Assembly: GCA_028292245.1 (NCBI GenBank)
Contig: JAQGMS010000232.1
Span: forward strand, 1 to 39,615
DNA: 39,615 nt
Direction of reading: 5' to 3'
Origin: Ramlibacter sp.
GTDB lineage: Bacteria > Pseudomonadota > Gammaproteobacteria > Burkholderiales > Burkholderiaceae_C
In this document: in pieces, positions 1 through 11,303 of the stretch
Layout of the letters: every line of letters starts with the position of its first letter
Position numbering within the stretch: position 1 is the stretch's first letter
Notes under the pieces: generated by a model
Databases searched by the model: none
Seen by the model: the letters and a program-made list of their open reading frames with translations, nothing else
What the model was told of the DNA's origin: nothing
Program-made: the position numbers and the translations under genes

Positions 1-332
1 GGGGCGGCGGTGGCGGCGGCGGACGCGGCCCCAACAAGGAAGGCCAGCGCAACCAGGGCCAGGCGGGCCAGGGCGGCGGCAATGCCGGTGGCGGCGGCGG
101 GCAAGGCCAGCAGCGGCGCAAGAACCAAGGCGACCGAGGCGCCGACCGGGGCGACCGGCAAGGCGGCGGCAACGCCCAGCCCGACCCGATGAAGACGTCT
201 TTCGGTTACATCGGCGCGGACAGCTTCACCCGCCAGCGGCAGGGACAGGGCCAAGGCGGCCAGCGCCGCGGAGGCGGAGGCGGTGGTGGTGGCGCGGGCG
301 GCGGGCAGCGCCGCGGCGGCCGCGGCCGCTAA
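1..332 (+). CDS. rluB: C-terminal end of an RluB-type 23S rRNA pseudouridine synthase (5' end outside window)
   Basis: Only the tail is present: about 109 codons read in the frame that ends at the TAA at 330-332. It is almost entirely Gly, Arg, Gln and Asn, with RGG-like blocks, and is interrupted by one ordered-looking segment, MKTSFGYIGADSFTRQ, at bases 189-236. That segment followed by a Gly/Arg tail is familiar to me from Burkholderiales pseudouridine synthases of the RsuA/RluB family, and rluB sits just upstream of ndk in that order. The catalytic domain is outside the window, so the call rests on the tail and the neighbourhood. The tail is probably disordered and may help bind RNA (inference). 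Another RNA-binding protein with an RGG tail cannot be excluded. Confidence 0.6.
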   Translation, partial: GGGGGGGRGPNKEGQRNQGQAGQGGGNAGGGGGQGQQRRKNQGDRGADRGDRQGGGNAQPDPMKTSFGYIGADSFTRQRQGQGQGGQRRGGGGGGGGAGGGQRRGGRGR

Positions 333-337
333 AGCGG

Positions 338-362
338 AGCGACAAGGGGCCCGGCTGTCGCT
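338..362 (+). terminator. Stem-loop just after the first gene, possible weak terminator
   Basis: The arms AGCGACA (338-344) and TGTCGCT (356-362) pair perfectly around an 11-base loop, 6 bases past the TAA of the first gene. No U-tract follows, so intrinsic termination would be weak. It may instead protect the 3' end of the mRNA. Confidence 0.3.
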
Positions 363-384
363 TGTCATCTGCAAAGGCTAAAAT
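355..384 (+). promoter_or_regulatory. Candidate sigma70 promoter for ndk
   Basis: A good -10 element, TAAAAT (379-384, 5 of 6 consensus bases), is preceded at 18 bases by a poor -35, CTGTCG (355-360, 3 of 6). It lies about 70 bases before the ndk start, in the only sizeable gap between the first gene and ndk. The call depends mainly on the -10. Confidence 0.35.
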
Positions 385-452
385 TGCGGGCTTTGCCGAA
401 ACTTCCGCACCCCGGCAAGACCCTAAAAAACTTCAAGCTCAGGAAAATTCAA

Positions 453-878
453 ATGGCTATCGAACGCACCCTCTCCATCATCAAGCCCGACGCCGTGGCC
501 AAGAACGTCGTCGGCCAGATCTACGCCCGCTTCGAAGCAGCCGGCCTGAAGGTCATCGCCGCCCGGATGGCGCACCTGTCGCGCGGCGAGGCCGAGCAGT
601 TCTACGCGGTGCACAAGGAGCGTCCCTTCTTCAAGGACCTGGTCGAGTTCATGATCTCCGGCCCAGTGATGATCCAGGTGCTCGAAGGCGAGAACGCGAT
701 CCTGAAGAACCGCGACCTGATGGGCGCGACCGACCCCAAGAAGGCCGCCGCCGGCACCATCCGCGCCGACTTCGCCGACAGCATCGACGCCAACGCCGTT
801 CATGGCTCCGATGCAGCGGAAACCGCCAAGGTCGAAGTGGGCTTCTTCTTCGCCGGCATGAACGTCTATTCCCGCTAG
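453..878 (+). CDS. ndk: Nucleoside diphosphate kinase
   Basis: Transfers the gamma phosphate of ATP to nucleoside diphosphates through a phospho-histidine, balancing cytoplasmic NTP and dNTP pools. The 141-residue length is the family norm. The N-terminus [15 protein letters not shown] and the active-site motif NAVHGSD, with catalytic His117, are both present. I chose the ATG at 453 because AGGA lies 8 bases upstream (441-444) and because the family starts here; an earlier in-frame ATG at 384 would add 23 residues foreign to the family. rlmN follows 19 bases later, so the two are probably co-transcribed. No anomalies. Confidence 0.97.
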   Translation: MAIERTLSIIKPDAVAKNVVGQIYARFEAAGLKVIAARMAHLSRGEAEQFYAVHKERPFFKDLVEFMISGPVMIQVLEGENAILKNRDLMGATDPKKAAAGTIRADFADSIDANAVHGSDAAETAKVEVGFFFAGMNVYSR

Positions 879-897
879 CGCGGGAATCCCCCATGCG

Positions 898-2052
898 ATG
901 ACGGCCAACCTTCTCGACTTCGACCTGGAGGGTCTGGCCGCATTCTGCGAAAGCCTGGGAGAAAAGCGCTTCCGCGCGACCCAGCTGTTCCGCTGGATCC
1001 ACCAGCGTGGCGCGCGCGAGTTCGACCAGATGAGCGACCTGGCGAAATCGCTGCGCGAAAAACTCAAGACCAGCGCCCGCATCGAGGGCCTGGCGGTCAT
1101 CTCACAGCATGAATCCGCCGACGGCACCATCAAGTGGCTGTTCGACGTCGGCGCCGGCGACGCCGTCGAGGCGGTGTTCATCCCCGAGGACGACCGCGGC
1201 ACGCTGTGCGTGTCTTCGCAGGCGGGCTGCGCCGTCGGCTGCCGCTTCTGTTCCACCGGCCACCAGGGCTTTTCGCGCAACCTGACGGGTGGCGAGATCG
1301 TTGCCCAGCTCTGGTTCGCCGAGCACTTCCTGCGCGGCCACCTCAAGCGCGACGAACGCGTCATCTCCAACGTCGTGATGATGGGCATGGGCGAGCCGCT
1401 CCAGAACTATTCGGCCCTGGTGCCGGCATTGCGCGTCATGCTGGACGACCACGGCTACGGCCTGTCGCGCCGCCGCGTGACCGTGTCGACCTCCGGCGTG
1501 GTTCCGATGATGGACCGGCTGGGCCTGGACTGCCCGGTGGCGCTGGCCGTGTCCCTGCACGCGCCCAACGACGTGCTGCGCGACAACCTTGTGCCCCTGA
1601 ACAAGAAATACCCGCTGGCCGAACTGTTGGATGCATGCAACCGCTACCTCGAGCACGCGCCGCGCGATTTCATCACCTTCGAGTACTGCATGCTCGATGG
1701 CGTCAACGACCAGCCGGAGCACGCACGCCAGCTGGTGGACCTGCTGCGCAGCCATGGCGGGCAGGGGGTCTCGTGCAAGATCAACCTGATCCCTTTCAAC
1801 CCGTTTCCGCAATCGGGCCTGACGCGTTCGCCCCACAAACAGGTGCTGGCGTTCGCGAAAATCCTGAGCGATGCTGGTATCGTCACCACTGTGCGCAAAA
1901 CAAGAGGGGACGACATCGATGCAGCCTGCGGACAGCTGGCCGGCGATGTCAAGGATCGCACGAGGGTCGATCAACGGATCGCCCGGCAGCGCACCGTGAT
2001 GCTGAAACAGGTGCCGGCGCAGGCGTCCGGCCCGAAGGAGCGAACACCATGA
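898..2052 (+). CDS. rlmN: Dual-specificity 23S rRNA A2503 / tRNA A37 C2-methyltransferase
   Basis: Radical SAM enzyme that methylates C2 of A2503 in 23S rRNA and A37 in some tRNAs, helping translational accuracy. The 384-residue protein carries the CxxxCxxC iron-sulfur motif at Cys111, Cys115 and Cys118. The two cysteines of the ping-pong methylation mechanism are present: Cys104 in LCVSSQAGC and Cys344 in DAACGQ, equivalent to Cys118 and Cys355 of the E. coli enzyme. The ATG at 898 follows ndk by 19 bases. The 3' end overlaps the pilW start by four bases (ATGA), so pilW translation is probably coupled. The placement between ndk and pilW is standard in Burkholderiales. Confidence 0.97.
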   Translation: MTANLLDFDLEGLAAFCESLGEKRFRATQLFRWIHQRGAREFDQMSDLAKSLREKLKTSARIEGLAVISQHESADGTIKWLFDVGAGDAVEAVFIPEDDRGTLCVSSQAGCAVGCRFCSTGHQGFSRNLTGGEIVAQLWFAEHFLRGHLKRDERVISNVVMMGMGEPLQNYSALVPALRVMLDDHGYGLSRRRVTVSTSGVVPMMDRLGLDCPVALAVSLHAPNDVLRDNLVPLNKKYPLAELLDACNRYLEHAPRDFITFEYCMLDGVNDQPEHARQLVDLLRSHGGQGVSCKINLIPFNPFPQSGLTRSPHKQVLAFAKILSDAGIVTTVRKTRGDDIDAACGQLAGDVKDRTRVDQRIARQRTVMLKQVPAQASGPKERTP

Positions 2053-2879
2053 CGAGCCCCGCCACCGCGGCCCGGGACCCGGGAAAGATCCTGGCCTGGG
2101 CCTGGCTTGCCGGCACGTTGCTGCTGGCCCTGGGGGGCTGCGCATCGGCGCCGGCGGGCGACGTCGGATCCTCCCGCGACATCGTGACCGAATCGGACGA
2201 GCCCGAAGCGCGCAAGCGGGCGCGCATCCGGATGGAACTGGCCGTGGGCTACTTCGAGCAGGGGCAGACCAACGTCGCCCTGGACGAGCTGAAGCAGGTG
2301 ATCGCCTCGGACCCCACTTTCCCCGACGCCTACAACCTGCGCGGGCTGATCTACATGCGGCTGAACGACATGCGCCAGGCCGAGGACAGCTTCCGGCGCG
2401 CGGTGACCCTCAATCCCCGCGACGGCAACGTGCAGCACAACTACGGCTGGCTGCTATGCCAGCAGGGCCGCTACGAGGAATCTGCACGCGCCTACGACGC
2501 GGCGATGGCCAACCCGTTCTATGCCGGGCGCGCCAAGACCCTGATGGCGCAAGGCGTGTGCGAGGCCCGCGCCGGCCGCACGGCCGAGGCCGAGCGCAGC
2601 CTGGCCCGCTCCTATGAACTGGACGCAGCCAATCCCGTCACCGGCTTCAACCTGGCGAACCTGTTGTTCCGGCGCGGCGACTTCGTGCGCTCCCAGTTCT
2701 ACATCCGCCGCCTGAACAACAGCGACGCTGCCAATTCCGAGACGCTCTGGCTCGGGGTCAAGGTGGAACGCAAGCTGGGCGACCGTGTGGCCATGGTGCA
2801 ATTGGCCGATCAACTCAAAAAACGCTTCCCGCAGTCCCGCGAGGCCACCGCGTACGAACGGGGGGCCTTCGATGACTGA
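2049..2879 (+). CDS. pilW: Type IV pilus biogenesis/stability lipoprotein PilW (PilF)
   Basis: Outer-membrane TPR lipoprotein that supports assembly or stability of the PilQ secretin multimer in type IV pili. The 276-residue protein begins with a hydrophobic signal ending in the lipobox LALGGC, with Cys31 as the predicted lipidated residue. Tandem TPR units follow (motifs such as [17 protein letters not shown], then a [11 protein letters not shown] unit), which is the PilF/PilW layout. The start overlaps the rlmN stop as ATGA and the end overlaps rodZ by 8 bases. No other pilus gene is in the window, which is normal for this locus. A longer open frame runs upstream inside rlmN, but the lipobox position fixes the start at 2049. 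Confidence 0.93.
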   Translation: MTSPATAARDPGKILAWAWLAGTLLLALGGCASAPAGDVGSSRDIVTESDEPEARKRARIRMELAVGYFEQGQTNVALDELKQVIASDPTFPDAYNLRGLIYMRLNDMRQAEDSFRRAVTLNPRDGNVQHNYGWLLCQQGRYEESARAYDAAMANPFYAGRAKTLMAQGVCEARAGRTAEAERSLARSYELDAANPVTGFNLANLLFRRGDFVRSQFYIRRLNNSDAANSETLWLGVKVERKLGDRVAMVQLADQLKKRFPQSREATAYERGAFDD

Positions 2880-3834
2880 GCGCTGGGAACAAGACAGTGG
2901 CGCTGCGTTGGTCGCGCCGCCTGCTGCCGACGGCGTGACGGCGGGCGCGCTGCTGCGCCGTGCCCGCGAAGCATCGGGCCTGCATGTCGCGGCCCTGGCC
3001 GTGTCGCTCAAGGTGCCGGTGCGCAAGCTCGAAGCCCTCGAAGACGACCGCTGGGACGTGTTGCCGGATGCTGTGTTCGTGCGGGCGTTGGCCTCGAGCG
3101 TCTGCCGCAGCCTGAAGATCGACCCGCAACCAGTGCTGGAGCGGTTGCCGCAGACCTCCGCGCCGCGGCTGGTGCATGACGGCGACGGCATCAACACGCC
3201 GTTCCACGCGCCCAGCGACGGCGCGGCGCCGACCTGGTTCGACCAATTGACCAAGCCGGTCTTCCTGGCCGTCTTCGCGCTGCTGCTCGGCGCCTTGGTG
3301 CTGATCCTGCTGCCGGCGACCCAGCAGGAAAAGGAAAGCAGCCTGACGACCGTGAACAATGCGGAGACGGCGGCCCCACCGCCGGTGATCATTCCCGCGC
3401 CGGCTCCGGCGGCGACGCCGGCCCCGCCCGCGATGGCCACAGTGCCGTCCGCGGGGATTTCGCCCGCCGCGGCGGCTCCCGCCCCGATGCCGAGCGCCGC
3501 CGCGGCAACCATTACGACGACGGCGGCTGCGCCACCGCCGGCCGCAGCGGCCTCGTCCACTACTGCCCCGGTGGCCGTCGCCGCCGCCGCGCCCGCCAGC
3601 GGCATCGTGGTGTTCCGCACCAAGGGCCCGTCCTGGGTCGAGGTGACCGATGCCAAGGGCGTCGTGGCGATGCGCAAATTGCTCGAGGCCGGTGAGGCCG
3701 CCGGTGCCTCCGGCGCGTTGCCGCTGCAAGTCACCATCGGCCGGGTCGACCATACCGAGGTGCAGGTGCGCGGCAAGGCGTTCGACCTGCGCCCGGTTTC
3801 GCGCGACAACGTGGCGCGTTTCGAGGTGAAGTAG
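2872..3834 (+). CDS. rodZ: RodZ-like cytoskeletal protein (HTH, membrane segment, DUF4115)
   Basis: Links the MreB cytoskeleton to the cell-wall elongation machinery and helps set rod shape. The 320-residue protein has a cytoplasmic helix-turn-helix of the HTH_25 type (about residues 24-90), one membrane helix (about 129-148), a long periplasmic linker rich in Ala, Pro and Thr (about 160-245), and a C-terminal beta domain of the DUF4115 type (about 250-319). This is the RodZ order. The ATG at 2872 overlaps the pilW stop by 8 bases, and the ispG ATG follows the TAG with no intervening base, so pilW-rodZ-ispG should be translated from one message. The linker is low-complexity and likely variable between strains. 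Confidence 0.92.
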   Translation: MTERWEQDSGAALVAPPAADGVTAGALLRRAREASGLHVAALAVSLKVPVRKLEALEDDRWDVLPDAVFVRALASSVCRSLKIDPQPVLERLPQTSAPRLVHDGDGINTPFHAPSDGAAPTWFDQLTKPVFLAVFALLLGALVLILLPATQQEKESSLTTVNNAETAAPPPVIIPAPAPAATPAPPAMATVPSAGISPAAAAPAPMPSAAAATITTTAAAPPPAAAASSTTAPVAVAAAAPASGIVVFRTKGPSWVEVTDAKGVVAMRKLLEAGEAAGASGALPLQVTIGRVDHTEVQVRGKAFDLRPVSRDNVARFEVK

Positions 3835-5118
<1,284 letters not shown>

Positions 5119-5129
5119 CCCCAAAAGAC

Positions 5130-6437
5130 ATGGCCGAGAAACTCAGTGCCGTCAAAGGCATGAACGACATATTGCCCGCCAGCGTGCCGCGCAAGGAAGT
5201 GCTGCCGCGCTCGGCGACCTGGCAATGGTTCGACGACGTGGTCCGCCGCGTGATGGTCCGCTACGGCTACCAGTACATCGTCACGCCGGTGGTCGAGCCC
5301 ACCCAGCTCTTCGTGCGCGGCCTGGGCGAGGTGACCGACATCGTCGAAAAAGAGATGTACTCGTTCACCGACTCGATGAACGGCGACAAATTGACGCTGC
5401 GGCCCGAAGCGACGGCGGGCATCGTGCGCGCGGTGGTCGAGCACAACGCCCTCTACAACGGGCCTTTGCGCATCTGGACCGCGGGCCCGATGTTCCGGCA
5501 CGAGCGGCCGCAAAAGGGCCGCTACCGGCAGTTCCACCAGCTCGACGTCGAGGCGCTGGGTTATCCCGGCCCGGACGTCGACGCCGAACTGATCCTGATG
5601 GGCCGCGCGCTGTGGCGCGAACTCGGCTTGGCCGAGGGCCAGCACTACCGGCTGGAGATCAACACGCTGGGCGAGCCGCAAGAACGCCGGGCCCACCGGG
5701 CCGCCCTGATCGAGCACTTCGAGAAGCACCTCTCCGTGCTGGACGCCGACGCGAAGAACCGGCTGCAGTCGAACCCGCTGCGCATCCTCGACACCAAGAA
5801 TCCGGCGATGCAGGAGGTGGTCGAATCTGCGCCGAAGCTGATCGGCTTCCTGGGCGAGGAATCGCGCGCCCATTTCGAAGGGCTGTGCAACTTGCTGGAA
5901 CGCGCCGGCCAGCCGTACCGCGTCAACCCGCGGCTGGTGCGCGGCATGGACTACTACAACCGCACCGTGTTCGAGTGGACCACCGACCACCTGGGGTCGC
6001 AGGGCACGTTCTGTGGCGGCGGCCGCTATGACGGGCTGATCGAACAGATGGGCGGCAAGAGCGCTCCCGCCATTGGTTTCGGGCTCGGCATCGAGCGCCT
6101 GCTGCTGCTGGTCCAGGAGCTCGGCCTGCAGGGACCGGACTTCGCGCCGGCCGTTTACTGCATCCTGGCGACGGACGATGCGCTCCTGCATGCCATGCCC
6201 GTGGCAGAGGCGTTGCGGGGAAGCGGTGTCGACGTCGTCATGCATGCCGGTGGCGGCTCGTTCAAGAACCAGTTGAAAAAGGCCGACGCCAGCGGCGCGC
6301 GCTATGCGCTGATCTTTGGCGCCGACGAACTGGCGCAGGGCATGGTCACGGTGAAGTCGCTGCGCGACGGCGCCGGAGCCCAGGTGCAGCGCCCGTTGGC
6401 CGACCCCGCCGCCTGGGCGGCCACCCTCAGGGCCTAG
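5130..6437 (+). CDS. hisS: Histidyl-tRNA synthetase
   Basis: Class II aminoacyl-tRNA synthetase charging tRNA-His. The 435-residue protein has the expected motifs: GMNDILP near the N-terminus, motif 2 around [19 protein letters not shown], the histidine-binding segment [13 protein letters not shown], motif 3 [10 protein letters not shown], and a C-terminal anticodon-binding domain. The ATG at 5130 is 11 bases after ispG. This gene is distinct from the paralogous hisZ at 13854, which lacks the anticodon domain. A -10-like TACAAT (6464-6469) in the 62-base gap after it may start a transcript for the next gene, although I see no matching -35. Confidence 0.98.
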   Translation: MAEKLSAVKGMNDILPASVPRKEVLPRSATWQWFDDVVRRVMVRYGYQYIVTPVVEPTQLFVRGLGEVTDIVEKEMYSFTDSMNGDKLTLRPEATAGIVRAVVEHNALYNGPLRIWTAGPMFRHERPQKGRYRQFHQLDVEALGYPGPDVDAELILMGRALWRELGLAEGQHYRLEINTLGEPQERRAHRAALIEHFEKHLSVLDADAKNRLQSNPLRILDTKNPAMQEVVESAPKLIGFLGEESRAHFEGLCNLLERAGQPYRVNPRLVRGMDYYNRTVFEWTTDHLGSQGTFCGGGRYDGLIEQMGGKSAPAIGFGLGIERLLLLVQELGLQGPDFAPAVYCILATDDALLHAMPVAEALRGSGVDVVMHAGGGSFKNQLKKADASGARYALIFGADELAQGMVTVKSLRDGAGAQVQRPLADPAAWAATLRA

Positions 6438-6499
6438 TCCCCGGCGCCGCATGGCGGGCTCACTACAATCGCAGGCTGCACGCAGGACAACACAACACA

Positions 6500-7192
6500 A
6501 TGGCAAATCAACTCGACCTCGAAGAACAGGAGCAGCTTGACGAGCTCAAGCATTTCTGGAACGAGTACGGCAACCTCATCACCTGGACGCTGATCGCCGT
6601 CTTCGGCGCGATCGCGGCCTGGAATGGCTGGCAATACTGGGAACGCACCCAGGGCGCGCAAGCCGCCCTCATGTACGACGAGGTCGAACGCGCCGTGCAA
6701 GCCGGCGACGCGGCCCGGGTGGAGCGCGCCTTCTCCGACATGAAGGACAAGTTCGGCGGCACCTCGTACGCGCAGCAGGCCGGCCTGCTAGCCGCCAAGA
6801 CCTTCGTCGCCAAGGGCAATACCGACGGCGCCAAGACGGCGCTGGCGTGGGTGGCGGACAAGGCCTCGGACGAGGGCTTGCAGGCGGTTGCGCGCCTGCG
6901 GCTGTCCGCCATCCTGCTGCAGGCCAAGGCCCATGACGAAGCGCTCAAGCAGCTTGCCGGCGAATTCCCGAAGGAATTCGAGGGGCTGGTGGCCGATCGG
7001 CGCGGCGACATCTACAACGCGCAGGGCAAGAAGCTCGAGGCCAAGGCCGAATACGCCAAGGCGTTCAAGGCGCTGGACGAGCGCGCCGAGTACCGGCGCC
7101 TGGTCGAAGTCAAGCTCAGTGCTCTGGGCGTGGATACGCAACAGCTTGCGGCCCCGGCCGCCGGGGCAGCTTCGGGAGGCGCCAAACCATGA
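6500..7192 (+). CDS. YfgM-like TPR membrane protein, SecYEG translocon ancillary subunit
   Basis: In E. coli YfgM binds SecYEG together with PpiD and helps hand over secreted proteins. This 230-residue protein has the family layout: a short acidic cytoplasmic start (MANQLDLEEQEQLDELKHFW), one membrane helix at about residues 24-44, and a periplasmic part made of alpha-helical TPR-like repeats rich in Ala and Lys. The hisS-yfgM-bamB-der order is the same as in E. coli, which strengthens the call. The stop overlaps the bamB start by four bases (ATGA). The function is inferred from the family. Confidence 0.88.
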   Translation: MANQLDLEEQEQLDELKHFWNEYGNLITWTLIAVFGAIAAWNGWQYWERTQGAQAALMYDEVERAVQAGDAARVERAFSDMKDKFGGTSYAQQAGLLAAKTFVAKGNTDGAKTALAWVADKASDEGLQAVARLRLSAILLQAKAHDEALKQLAGEFPKEFEGLVADRRGDIYNAQGKKLEAKAEYAKAFKALDERAEYRRLVEVKLSALGVDTQQLAAPAAGAASGGAKP

Positions 7193-8367
7193 TCTACCAA
7201 GCCGGCGTTTGCGCCCGCACCGTATGCGCCGCGGCGCTTGCGGCCGTCCTGGGCGGCTGCTCGCTGCTGCCCAATTCGATGCCGTCTTTCCTGACGTCCA
7301 TTTTCGGCAGCAGCGGCGAAAAACCCAAGCCCGCGGAACTGCAGCCCAACCCTTCCCTGATCGCTGTGCGCCCGGCGTGGACGGCGCGGATCGGCGAGGT
7401 CGGATTCCCGCTGGCCGTCAACGCCAGCGGTGGCTCGCTCGCCGTGGCGGCGAGCGACGGCAGCGTCGCCGTGCTCGATGCCGCCACCGGCCGCGATCTC
7501 TGGCGGGCCAGCGCGGGCGCACCGATCGCCGCCGGCGTCGGCAGCGATGGCAACCTGGTGGCGGTGGTCACTCGCGCCAACGAACTGGTCGCCTTCTCGG
7601 CGGGCAAGCAGGCCTGGCGCCAGAGCCTGTCCGCCGGCGGCTACACGGCTCCCTTCGTTGCCGGTGGGCGGGTGTTCGTGATGACCGCCGACCGCGCTGT
7701 GTCCGCGTTCGACGGCCAGACCGGCCGCAAGCTGTGGACCCAGCAGCGCGCGGGTGAAGCGCTGGTGCTGCGCCACCCCGGCGTGATGCTGGCCGTGGGC
7801 GACACGCTGGTGGTGGGCCTGTCGGGCCGGCTGGCCGGCCTGAACCCGGGCAACGGCAGCATCCGCTGGGAAGTGCCGCTGGCATCGCCGCGCGGCATCA
7901 ACGACGTCGAGCGCCTGGTGGACCTGGTGGGCAGCGCCAGCCGGGTCGGCGAGACGGTGTGCGCCCGCGCGTTCCAGGCCAACGTCGGCTGCGTCAATGC
8001 GGCCCGCGGCACCCTGCTGTGGACCAAGCCAGCCAACGGATACGAAGGCGTCCATGGCGACGCCCAGCAGGTGTTCGGCACCGACGCCGACGGCAAGGTG
8101 GTCGCCTGGAAGCGCGATAGCGGTGACCGTGCCTGGGTCAGCGAAAGCCTGCTGCATCGCGGCCTGACGGCTCCGCTGGCTTTGGGCCGCTCCGTCGTCA
8201 TCGGCGACAGCACGGGCCTGGTCCATATGCTGTCGCGCGAGGATGGCAAGCTGCTCAACCGCCTGACGACCGACGGCTCCGCCATCGCGGCGGCGCCGAT
8301 CGTGGCCGGCAATACCTTGGTGGTCGTCACGCATAGCGGCGGCATCTTCGGGTTCATCCCCGAGTGA
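7189..8367 (+). CDS. bamB: Outer membrane assembly lipoprotein BamB
   Basis: Beta-propeller lipoprotein of the BAM complex, which inserts beta-barrel proteins into the outer membrane. The 392-residue protein has a lipoprotein signal with lipobox VLGGC (Cys24) and then repeated PQQ-like blades, each with a Asp-Gly..Gly.xLW pattern such as [16 protein letters not shown] and NPGNGSIRW, as expected for an eight-bladed propeller. The ATG overlaps the yfgM-like stop. der follows after 19 bases. Two extra cysteines (8 and 13) lie in the signal peptide, upstream of the lipobox, and would be removed with it. Confidence 0.95.
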   Translation: MIYQAGVCARTVCAAALAAVLGGCSLLPNSMPSFLTSIFGSSGEKPKPAELQPNPSLIAVRPAWTARIGEVGFPLAVNASGGSLAVAASDGSVAVLDAATGRDLWRASAGAPIAAGVGSDGNLVAVVTRANELVAFSAGKQAWRQSLSAGGYTAPFVAGGRVFVMTADRAVSAFDGQTGRKLWTQQRAGEALVLRHPGVMLAVGDTLVVGLSGRLAGLNPGNGSIRWEVPLASPRGINDVERLVDLVGSASRVGETVCARAFQANVGCVNAARGTLLWTKPANGYEGVHGDAQQVFGTDADGKVVAWKRDSGDRAWVSESLLHRGLTAPLALGRSVVIGDSTGLVHMLSREDGKLLNRLTTDGSAIAAAPIVAGNTLVVVTHSGGIFGFIPE

Positions 8368-8386
8368 TTCTCCAAGGGCGGTTCCA

Positions 8387-9724
8387 GTGAAACCCGTGCT
8401 GGCCCTGGTGGGCCGCCCCAACGTCGGCAAGTCGACCCTGTTCAACCGCATGACCAAGTCGCGCGACGCGATCGTCGCCGACTTCGCCGGGCTGACGCGC
8501 GACCGGCACTACGGCAACGCAAAGCACGGCAAGCACGAATTCATCGTCATCGACACCGGCGGCTTCGAGCCCACGGCCGAGAGCGGCATCTACATGGAGA
8601 TGGCCAAGCAGACCCGGCAGGCGGTGGCCGAGGCCGACGTCGTGATCTTCGTGGTCGACGCGCGAGGCGGACTCTCGGCCCAGGACTACGACATCGCCAA
8701 GTACCTGCGCAAGCTGGGCAAGCCGACCGTGCTGGCCGCCAACAAGGCCGAAGGGATGACCGACGGCGTCAAGCTGACCGAGTTCTACGAACTGGGGCTG
8801 GGCGAGGTGCATCCCGTTTCCGCCGCGCACGGGCAAGGCATCCGCAGCCTGGTCGACATGGCGTTCGAGCCGCTCAACCTCCCCGACGAGGAAGAAGAGG
8901 GCGAGGCGCAAGACACCGGCGTCGTCAAATTGGCGGTGGCGGGACGCCCGAACGTCGGAAAGTCAACGCTCATCAACACCTGGCTGGGCGAGGAGCGCCT
9001 GGTCGCATTCGACCTGCCGGGCACGACGCGCGATGCCATCTCGGTCCCGTTCGAGCGCAACGGCCAGAAGTTCGAGCTCATCGATACGGCCGGGCTGCGC
9101 CGGCGCGGCAAGGTGTTCGAGGCGATCGAGAAGTTCTCGGTGGTCAAGACCTTGCAGGCGATCGAATCGGCCAATGTCGTGCTGCTCCTGCTCGACGCGA
9201 CCCAGGGCGTGACCGACCAGGACGCGCACATCGCCGGCTACATCCTGGAGAGCGGCCGCGCCGTGGTACTCGCGATCAACAAGTGGGATGCGGTGGATGA
9301 GTACCAGCGCGAGCAGGTGCAGCGGCAGATCGAAACCCGCCTGCCGTTCCTGAAATTCGCGCCGCTGCATTTCATCTCGGCCATCAAGCGCCAGGGCCTG
9401 GGACCGGTCTGGACGGCGATCGCGCAGGCGCATCGCTCGGCCATGGTGAAGATGCCCACGCCGGTGCTCACGCGGCTGCTGCTGGAGGCGGTGCAGTTCC
9501 AGTCCCCCAAGCGCGCCGGCATGTTCCGCCCGAAGCTGCGCTACGCGCACCAGGGCGGGATGAACCCGCCGGTCATCATCGTGCACGGCAACTCGCTCGA
9601 GCATGTGACCGAGGCTTACAAGCGCTTCCTGGAAGGGCGCTTCCGCCAGGAATTCAAGCTGGTGGGCACACCGTTGCGCATCGAGATGAAGTCCTCGCGC
9701 AACCCCTACGCCGACAAGGAATAG
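8387..9724 (+). CDS. der: Ribosome-biogenesis GTPase Der (EngA)
   Basis: Tandem GTPase needed for 50S subunit maturation. The 445-residue protein shows two complete P-loops, GRPNVGKST at residues 9-17 and again at 186-194, each followed by DxxG switch motifs (DTGG; DTAG) and NKxD-type motifs (NKAE in the first domain, NKWD in the second), then a KH-like C-terminal domain. The start is GTG (8387); no ATG is available that keeps the first P-loop at the normal distance from the N-terminus. A small stem-loop (9724-9738) touches the stop codon but has no U-tract. The first G4 motif being NKAE instead of NKxD is common in Der. Confidence 0.97.
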   Translation: MKPVLALVGRPNVGKSTLFNRMTKSRDAIVADFAGLTRDRHYGNAKHGKHEFIVIDTGGFEPTAESGIYMEMAKQTRQAVAEADVVIFVVDARGGLSAQDYDIAKYLRKLGKPTVLAANKAEGMTDGVKLTEFYELGLGEVHPVSAAHGQGIRSLVDMAFEPLNLPDEEEEGEAQDTGVVKLAVAGRPNVGKSTLINTWLGEERLVAFDLPGTTRDAISVPFERNGQKFELIDTAGLRRRGKVFEAIEKFSVVKTLQAIESANVVLLLLDATQGVTDQDAHIAGYILESGRAVVLAINKWDAVDEYQREQVQRQIETRLPFLKFAPLHFISAIKRQGLGPVWTAIAQAHRSAMVKMPTPVLTRLLLEAVQFQSPKRAGMFRPKLRYAHQGGMNPPVIIVHGNSLEHVTEAYKRFLEGRFRQEFKLVGTPLRIEMKSSRNPYADKE

Positions 9725-9892
9725 AGGGCTTGGCCCTCCCGCGCGCCCCTGTTTTGTGCGCGTGCTCTTGAAGCGGCAAAAACCGGACCCAGCTGGGCTG
9801 GGAATCACCCCCCGGCCTACTTACGCGGCGCACTTGCTGTGGTAAGGTGGAGTTTCCAACAACACTTCCGAAAACGGAACACGGAGAATATC

Positions 9893-10141
9893 GTGAGCAA
9901 CAAAGGGCAGTTACTACAAGACCCATTTCTCAACACCTTGCGTCGCGAGCATGTGCCGGTGTCGATCTACCTCGTCAACGGCATCAAGCTGCAAGGCCAG
10001 ATTGAGTCTTTCGACCAGTACGTTGTACTGCTGCGCAACACCGTGACGCAGATGGTCTACAAGCACGCCATCTCCACCATCGTGCCGGGGCGGGCAGTGA
10101 ATTTCTCCGCGGCCGAAAGCACCGAAGCCGGCGCGGCTTGA
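9893..10141 (+). CDS. hfq: RNA chaperone Hfq
   Basis: Hexameric Sm-like protein that pairs small RNAs with mRNAs. The 82-residue protein has the proximal-face residues Gln9, Lys32 and the YKH motif (Lys57, His58), and rim arginines 17-18; the motifs match E. coli Hfq shifted by one residue. The start is GTG at 9893, with GGAG 6 bases upstream (9883-9886); upstream codons in the open frame do not resemble Hfq. The C-terminal tail is short (about 12 residues), as is usual in betaproteobacteria. The 168-base gap before it is the longest in this block and should contain an hfq promoter; TAAGGT (9843-9848) is a possible -10, without a clear -35. Confidence 0.97.
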   Translation: MSNKGQLLQDPFLNTLRREHVPVSIYLVNGIKLQGQIESFDQYVVLLRNTVTQMVYKHAISTIVPGRAVNFSAAESTEAGAA

Positions 10142-10151
10142 ACGCTCGTCC

Positions 10152-11303
10152 TTGTCCGCACCGCCTGAAAGCCCCCTAGCGCCCACCATCCTCGTGGGCG
10201 TGGACCTGGGCTTGCCCCATTTCGACGCGCAGCTGGAAGAGCTGGGTTTGCTGGCGCAGACCGCCGGCCTCACGCCGGTCGCGCGCATCACCTGCAAGCG
10301 CAAGGCGCCGGACGCGGCGCTTTTCATCGGCAAGGGCAAGGCCGACGAGATCAAGGCGCTCGCCGCCGAGACCGGTGCCACCGAAATCCTGTTCGACCAG
10401 GCGCTCAGCCCGGCCCAGCAACGCAACCTCGAACGCCACATGGAGTTCCCGGTCAACGACCGGACCTTGCTCATCCTTGAAATCTTCGCCCAGCGCGCCC
10501 ACAGCCACGAAGGCAAATTGCAGGTCGAGCTGGCGCGGCTGCAATACGTCAGCACGCGGCTGGTGCGCCGATGGTCCCACCTGGAGCGCCAGACCGGCGG
10601 CGCGGGGGTGCGCGGCGGCCCGGGCGAAAAGCAGATCGAGCTGGACCGCCGGATGATCGGTGACGCCATCAAGCGCACCCGCGAGCGGCTGGAAAAAGTG
10701 AAGAAGCAGCGCCACACGCAACGCAGGCAGCGCGAGCGGCGCGGTTCTTTCAACATCTCCCTGGTCGGCTACACCAACGCCGGCAAGTCGACGCTGTTCA
10801 ATGCCCTGGTCAAGGCACGTGCCTACACAGCCGACCAGCTGTTCGCCACCCTGGACACGACGACGCGGCAACTCTACCTGGCGCCTGCGGAAGGCAGTAC
10901 CGAATTGGGCCGCTCGGTGTCGCTGTCCGACACCGTGGGTTTCATACGCGACCTGCCGCACGGCCTGATCGACGCTTTCCAGGCGACCTTGCAGGAAGCC
11001 GCCGATGCCGACCTGCTGCTGCATGTGGTCGACGCCGCCAATCCCAACCACCCGGAGCAGATCGCGGAGGTGCAGCGCGTGCTGCACGAGATCGGCGCCG
11101 GCAACGTGCCGCAGGTGCTCCTGTTCAACAAGACCGACGCGCTGGCCCCGGAGCAGCGGCCCCGCCGGCCCAGCGATCTGTTCGAGCTGGAAGGCATCCC
11201 GGTGCCGCGCCTGTTCGTCAGCGGCCGCACCGCGGACGGCTTGCCGGCGCTGCGCCGGCAATTGGGCACAATGCTGCAACCAGAGAGAAACACAAGCGCA
11301 TGA
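10152..11303 (+). CDS. hflX: GTPase HflX
   Basis: Ribosome-associated GTPase that splits or rescues stalled ribosomes, notably under heat stress. The 383-residue protein has the HflX N-terminal domain (FIGKGKADEIK; LFDQALSPAQQRNLE), the Gly-rich linker GGAGVRGGPGEKQIELDRR, and a GTPase domain with P-loop GYTNAGKST at residues 206-214, DTVGF and NKTD motifs. The start is TTG (10152), 10 bases after the hfq stop; no ATG or GTG fits better. The stop overlaps the hflK ATG as ATGA. hfq-hflX-hflK-hflC is the widespread hfl operon order. Confidence 0.96.
   Translation: MSAPPESPLAPTILVGVDLGLPHFDAQLEELGLLAQTAGLTPVARITCKRKAPDAALFIGKGKADEIKALAAETGATEILFDQALSPAQQRNLERHMEFPVNDRTLLILEIFAQRAHSHEGKLQVELARLQYVSTRLVRRWSHLERQTGGAGVRGGPGEKQIELDRRMIGDAIKRTRERLEKVKKQRHTQRRQRERRGSFNISLVGYTNAGKSTLFNALVKARAYTADQLFATLDTTTRQLYLAPAEGSTELGRSVSLSDTVGFIRDLPHGLIDAFQATLQEAADADLLLHVVDAANPNHPEQIAEVQRVLHEIGAGNVPQVLLFNKTDALAPEQRPRRPSDLFELEGIPVPRLFVSGRTADGLPALRRQLGTMLQPERNTSA

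Noticed and set aside
1-330. GGC-rich run that looks like a tandem repeat
   Set aside because: The repeats are irregular and keep one reading frame to the TAA; they encode a Gly/Arg-rich protein tail.
9724-9738. GAGGGC/GCCCTC hairpin at the der stop codon
   Set aside because: Three-base loop, no T tract, and half the stem is in the coding sequence; not a credible terminator.
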